A DNA stretch of 64,000 bases from positions 6,412 through 70,411 of the forward strand of contig JAEUKC010000164.1 of the NCBI GenBank assembly GCA_016794445.1, read 5' to 3'. The stretch is from JADJMO01 sp016794445 (GTDB taxonomy: Bacteria; Myxococcota_A; Polyangia; Polyangiales; JADJMO01). Positions within the stretch are counted from its first letter, which is position 1. Every line of letters starts with the position of its first letter. This document shows positions 59,987 to 64,000 of this stretch, piece after piece. The notes beneath the pieces are model-generated. The model was not told the DNA's origin and did no database searches. It saw only the letters and a program-made list of their open reading frames with translations. The position numbers and the translations under genes are program-made.

Positions 59987-62416
59987 TCACTCGTCGCGGC
60001 GACGCTTGCGCTTGGAGGGCTTGGCGAGCGGCAGGCCCTTGGGCGCCATGGGCGGCGCAGGCGTGCGGGCGCCGCTCGCCTCGACCTGGGCGAACACCAC
60101 CCGGCCGACGCGGGTGGCCTGCGCCTCGGCGTTCTTCTGCCGCGCGCGGGCGACCTCCATCGCGCGGAGCTGCGAGCGGGTGGGCTCCTTACCGTCGCGG
60201 TGGCGCTCGTAGGTGCCATCGGAGCGGAGGGTCCACGCCTTCTGGTTGTCGGCGAGGCCCGCGACGAGCAGCTCGTCGTGGATGCGCTGGCGCATCTGCT
60301 CGTCGAGGATCGGGAACATGAGCTCGATGCGTCGGTGGAAGTTGCGCGGCATCCAGTCGGCGGACGAGACGTACATCTCGTTCTTGCCGTCGTTGCAGAA
60401 CTCGAGGACCCGCGAGTGCTCGAGGAAGCGGTCGACGATCGCGCGCACGCGGATGTTCTCGCTGACGCCCTTGATGCCGGGCCGCAGACAGCAGATGCCG
60501 CGCACCACGAGGTCGATCTTCACGCCGGCCTGCGAGGCGCGGTAGAGCGCCTTGATGACGTCGATGTCCACGAGGGCGTTGAGCTTGGCGATGATGTGGG
60601 CGGGCTTGCCCTCGCGGGCGTGGCGCGCCTCGCGCTCGATGAGCCCGAGCACGGCCTCGTGCAGGCCGAGCGGCGCGACCACCACCGAGTTCCACTGCCG
60701 GGGCGCACTGTAGCCGGTGAGCAGGTTGAAGACGCTGCCCACGTCTTCGCCGATCTCGGGGCGCGCAGTGAGCAAGGAGAGGTCGGTGTAGAGGCGCGCG
60801 GTCGACGGGTTGTAGTTGCCCGTGGAGAGGTGCACGTAGCGGACGAGCCGCGTGCCCTCGCGGCGGATGACGAGGCAGGCCTTGGCGTGGGTCTTGAGGC
60901 CGATGATGCCGTAGACCACGTGGACGCCGCTGCCCTCGAGCGCGCGGGCCCACTGGATGTTGGACTCCTCGTCGAAGCGCGCCTTGAGCTCGACGATCGC
61001 GGTGACCTGCTTGCCCTGCTCGGCGGCGCGGGCGAGCGCGCGGACGATCGGCGAGTCGCCGCTCGTGCGGTACAAGGTCTGCTTGATGGCGAGGACCTGC
61101 GGGTCCTCGGCGGCGCGCTGGATGAGCTCGACGACCGAGTCGAACGAGTCGTACGGCTGGTGGAGCAGCACGTCGCGCTCGCGGAGCACGGTGAAGAACT
61201 CGTCGTTGTCGGGGAGATCCTTGAGGATCGGCGCGACCACGCCCTGGAACGACTCGTCGCGGAGCTCGCGCAGCTCGGTGTGGGGCACGAGCGCGAGCAG
61301 GTCGGCGATCTGCAGCGGCGAGGGGCAGGTGTAGACGTCCTGCAGCGGATCGAGCTTGAGCGCGCGCGCCAGGTAGCTCACGACGCGCGGGGCCGTGTCG
61401 CGGTGGACGGCGAGGCGCACGGCGTTGCCGCGGTCGCGGCGGCGGAGCTCCTGCTGGATGGTCTGCAGGAGGTCGTCGGCCTCCTCTTCGTCGTAGGCGA
61501 GGTCCCAGTTGCGGGTGACGCGGAACGGCTGGCAGCCCTCGATCCGCTGCATGGGGAAGATCGCCGTGACGTGCAGCGAGATGAGATCCTCGAGCATGAA
61601 ATAGTGTCGGCAGCCGGGCGGCGCGGAGACCGGGATGAGGCGGCCGATGCCGGTCGGGACCTGCACGACGCCGAGGCCAGGGTTGGTCTCGTCGCGCACG
61701 TCGCGGAGGAACGCGACCGCGAGGTTGAGGCTCTTGTTGCGCAGGTGCGGGAACGGGTGGCCCGGGTCGATCGCGAGCGGCGTGAGGATCGGGAAGACGT
61801 CGTTGAAGAAGTAGGCCTCGAGCTCCTTGCGCTGGGTGTCGTCGAGCTCGGCCGCCGACAGGATGCGCACGCCGACCTTGGCGAGCTCGGGGAGGATGTC
61901 CTTGTGCAGCGCTTCGTACGACTGGTCGACGATCTCGTGCACCTTGGTGGAGATGGCGGCGAGCTGCTCCGCCACGCTCATGCCGTCGGGCGGCAGCTCG
62001 TCGACCTCGCCGGAGACCTGCTGCTTGAGGCCGGCCACGCGCACCATGAAGAACTCGTCGAGGTTCGACGCGAGGATGCACACGAACTTGAGCCGCTCGA
62101 GGACAGGGACGGCCGGGTTGCGCCCTTCGTCGAGCACGCGCTCGTTGAACGCGAGCCACGAGAGCTCGCGGTTGCTGAAGAGGCGCGGGTCGTCGAGCGA
62201 CGTGGCCGCGGCCTCCGCGTTGACCGGCTTGATGGCCGCCGCGACGGTCGTGGTGGGGATGCCTGGAGGCGGCGCGGGCGCGGCCTTCGTGAGCGCGGGG
62301 CGGATGCTCTCCGGCGGCCCCTCCGCGCCCCGGCTGGCCGAGCCGTTCGAGGTGACCCGCTCCCCGGCAGCGGGCGGCGCGGGGGTGACGCCCTGCTCGG
62401 GACCTTCGGATTCCAC
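59987..62416 (-). CDS. ppk1: Polyphosphate kinase 1
   Basis: 809 residues from a GTG. PPK1 makes polyphosphate from ATP. Key parts are NRELSWLAFNERVLDE, ASNLDEFFMVRVAGL, GLKTHAKACLV, and the autophosphorylated H529 in VHLSTGNYNPSTARLY. About 75 residues at the N-terminus are Ala/Pro-rich and likely disordered; they are extra compared with the family. The C-terminus is basic and ends KRKRRRDE. The 130-base gap to pheA shows no clear promoter for that gene. Neither ppx nor other phosphate genes are present. Confidence 0.93.
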   Translation of the reverse strand: MESEGPEQGVTPAPPAAGERVTSNGSASRGAEGPPESIRPALTKAAPAPPPGIPTTTVAAAIKPVNAEAAATSLDDPRLFSNRELSWLAFNERVLDEGRNPAVPVLERLKFVCILASNLDEFFMVRVAGLKQQVSGEVDELPPDGMSVAEQLAAISTKVHEIVDQSYEALHKDILPELAKVGVRILSAAELDDTQRKELEAYFFNDVFPILTPLAIDPGHPFPHLRNKSLNLAVAFLRDVRDETNPGLGVVQVPTGIGRLIPVSAPPGCRHYFMLEDLISLHVTAIFPMQRIEGCQPFRVTRNWDLAYDEEEADDLLQTIQQELRRRDRGNAVRLAVHRDTAPRVVSYLARALKLDPLQDVYTCPSPLQIADLLALVPHTELRELRDESFQGVVAPILKDLPDNDEFFTVLRERDVLLHQPYDSFDSVVELIQRAAEDPQVLAIKQTLYRTSGDSPIVRALARAAEQGKQVTAIVELKARFDEESNIQWARALEGSGVHVVYGIIGLKTHAKACLVIRREGTRLVRYVHLSTGNYNPSTARLYTDLSLLTARPEIGEDVGSVFNLLTGYSAPRQWNSVVVAPLGLHEAVLGLIEREARHAREGKPAHIIAKLNALVDIDVIKALYRASQAGVKIDLVVRGICCLRPGIKGVSENIRVRAIVDRFLEHSRVLEFCNDGKNEMYVSSADWMPRNFHRRIELMFPILDEQMRQRIHDELLVAGLADNQKAWTLRSDGTYERHRDGKEPTRSQLRAMEVARARQKNAEAQATRVGRVVFAQVEASGARTPAPPMAPKGLPLAKPSKRKRRRDE

Positions 62417-62457
62417 GGTTCGACGCTAACGCGGAAGCCCGAAGGTCTCCAGTGAAC

Positions 62458-64000
62458 TCACGATGAACGGCGCTGGGGACGGGCGACCGGGGCGTTCTTG
62501 CGAACCGCGCGGGGATCGGGCGGCGGCACGAGCGCGCGGGGCCCGTGGCCGACGAGGTCGAGGCGCTTGGCCTTTCGCAAAGCCTCCCGGGTGAGATCCT
62601 GCTGCGCCGGGTCCCAGTAGAGGAGCAGCGCCTTGTGGAGCTTCTTCTCGCGGAGGTCGGTCACCGTACGGACGGGCTGCATGGTCAGCGGGTCGATCCC
62701 GGTGAGGTGCATGCAGGTGGCCATCGACATCGGCGTCGGGATGAAATCCTGCACCTGCCGCGGCCGCAGGTTGCGCGCCTTGAGCCAGAGGGCGAGCGAC
62801 ACCATGTCGGCGAGCGTGGAGCCGGGGTGACCCGAGATGAAGTACGGGATCAGGTACTGCTCCTTGCCCGCCTCCTCGCTCGCGCACGTGAACCGCTCCG
62901 CGAAGCGCTCGTAGGTGGCGATGCCCGGCTTCTTCATCTTGGCGAGCACGTCGCTCTCGTTGTGCTCGGGCGCGACCGAGAGCTGCCCACCGACGTGGTG
63001 CTTGGCGAGCTCGCGCACGAACTCGGGGCTCTTCTCGGCGAGGTCGTAGCGGACGCCGCTCGCGATGAGGACCTTCTTGACGCCGGGCTGCTCACGCACG
63101 CGCTTCATCAGCTTGATGAGCGGGCCGTGGTCGGTGACCAGGTTCTCGCAGATGCCGGGGTGCACGCACGAGAGCTTGCGGCAGGCCTGCTCGATCGTGG
63201 GGCTCTTGCAGGTCATCTTGTACATGTTGGCGGTGGGGCCGCCGAGGTCGGAGAGCACCCCCTTGAAGCCGATCGAGTCGCCCATGCGCTGGAGCTCGCG
63301 CACCTCGCGCAGGATGCTCTGCTCGCTCCTCGACTGGATGTTGCGGCCCTCGTGCTCGGTGATGCTGCAGAACGTGCAACCCCCGAAGCAGCCCCGCATG
63401 GTCACCACCGAGTGCTTGATGGTGTCGTAGGCGGGGATGCGCTTGCCCTCGTACGACCAGTGCGGGAGGCGCGTGTACGGGGCGTCGTACAGCGCGTCCA
63501 TCTCCGCCTCCTCGAGCGGCAACGCGGGGGGCTCGAGGTAGATCGCCTCGGGGCCGTGGGGCTGCACGATCGGGCGCCCGTTCCCCGGGTTGGTCTCGAA
63601 CTGGAACGCGCGCGACATCTCGGCGAACTTCTGGCATGCGGCCGGATCGCCCTTGCCGACCGGCGCCGCGGCGCGCACGTCCTCGAAGGCGGGGAGCAGC
63701 ACGGTCTTGCCGTCCTTCACGTAGCGCGAGGCGGGCAGGTGCTCCCACTCGCCCTTGCGCAGCACGTAGCCGGTGCCGCGCACGCCGCGGATCTGGCGGA
63801 TCGACTCGCCCGCGGCGAGCCGCCGCGCGACCTCGACCACGGGGCGATCGCCCATGCCTAAGATGAGTAGATCGACCTTGGAATCGAGCAGGATGCTGCG
63901 ACGGACCGAGTCTTCCCAGTGGTCGTAGTGCGCGATGCGCCGGAGCGAGGCCTCGATGCCCCCGAGCACGAGCGGCACCCCCGGGAAGGCGCGGCGGCAC
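62458..64000 (-). CDS. YgiQ-family radical SAM protein, partial
   Basis: The start lies beyond the right edge; 514 codons are visible. The N-terminal visible part FPGVPLVLGGIEASLRRIAH and YDHWEDSVRRSILLDSKVDLL are typical YgiQ elements. The radical SAM cluster motif is CFGGCTFCSI (CxxxCxxC). Other blocks such as SDLGGPTANMYKM and FIPTPMSMATCM fit the family. YgiQ proteins are widespread, with B12-binding-like N-terminal region, but no agreed reaction. The C-terminus is basic. It ends 41 bases before ppk1. Confidence 0.92.
   Translation of the reverse strand, partial: CRRAFPGVPLVLGGIEASLRRIAHYDHWEDSVRRSILLDSKVDLLILGMGDRPVVEVARRLAAGESIRQIRGVRGTGYVLRKGEWEHLPASRYVKDGKTVLLPAFEDVRAAAPVGKGDPAACQKFAEMSRAFQFETNPGNGRPIVQPHGPEAIYLEPPALPLEEAEMDALYDAPYTRLPHWSYEGKRIPAYDTIKHSVVTMRGCFGGCTFCSITEHEGRNIQSRSEQSILREVRELQRMGDSIGFKGVLSDLGGPTANMYKMTCKSPTIEQACRKLSCVHPGICENLVTDHGPLIKLMKRVREQPGVKKVLIASGVRYDLAEKSPEFVRELAKHHVGGQLSVAPEHNESDVLAKMKKPGIATYERFAERFTCASEEAGKEQYLIPYFISGHPGSTLADMVSLALWLKARNLRPRQVQDFIPTPMSMATCMHLTGIDPLTMQPVRTVTDLREKKLHKALLLYWDPAQQDLTREALRKAKRLDLVGHGPRALVPPPDPRAVRKNAPVARPQRRSS

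Overview
The window is high-G+C bacterial chromosome that reads as Myxococcota, most likely a Polyangia-type myxobacterium. Pointers are a MYXO-CTERM-like tail on one surface protein, many secreted lipoproteins with Asp/Thr/Gly/Ala-rich linkers, two very different Rhs-family proteins, a two-RRM glycine-rich RNA-binding protein, treble-clef repeat proteins of the DUF4379 type, and strong G/C bias at third codon positions. No rRNA, tRNA, CRISPR array, insertion sequence or phage gene was found. The assignment rests on protein content only; no marker search was possible.

Left part (1-11,000): the N-terminal part of a DUF6531/Rhs protein runs off the left edge on the minus strand. It is followed by a five-repeat zinc-ribbon protein, a secreted beta-helix lipoprotein, a coupled EEP-phosphatase/LOG pair, a metallophosphoesterase, a duplicated hairpin-rich intergenic repeat, an HtrA/DegP protease, a membrane-anchored protein, a GYF_2 protein and a glycosyltransferase. 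Middle-left (11,000-25,660): a HEAT-repeat secreted protein, BamA with an unusual N-terminus, an ImuA-ImuB mutagenesis cassette with a LexA-like palindrome at its promoter, ThiE, a two-RRM protein, ribosomal protein L33 (53 codons), a CoA transferase, an SCP2 protein, HisD, pyrimidine-nucleoside phosphorylase and GpsA.

Middle (25,640-37,790): three large minus-strand surface proteins, namely a Cys-rich kelch-like protein with lipobox and MYXO-CTERM tail, and two tandem paralogous lipoprotein zinc metalloproteases of about 1,460 and 1,505 residues. They are followed on the plus strand (38,055-44,628) by an ISC iron-sulfur cluster operon: a four-cysteine MerR-type regulator, IscS, IscU, IscA, HscB, HscA, ferredoxin, a ferritin-like di-iron protein and a small lipoprotein. 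The MerR protein sits where IscR is usually found.

Right part (44,787-64,000): a 2,457-residue lipoprotein that joins SpvB/TcB-like and Rhs/TcC-like modules and ends in a small variable tip resembling an ADP-ribosyltransferase-type toxin. A translationally coupled putative immunity gene follows. The base composition of this locus is visibly less G+C-biased than its neighbours. Then come a GFA-fold protein, two small proteins, and a long minus-strand run: YgiQ, PPK1, a CM/PDT/ACT protein with altered dehydratase motifs, two lipoproteins, a crotonase, AroA and an HTTM membrane protein. The last three overlap at stop/start codons and probably form one transcript.

The best candidates for undescribed biology are the Cys4 MerR regulator plus ferritin-like protein in the ISC operon, the lipid-anchored TcB-TcC-Rhs toxin with its immunity partner, and the paired giant metalloproteases. 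All functions are inferred from motifs read by eye; no database search was run.
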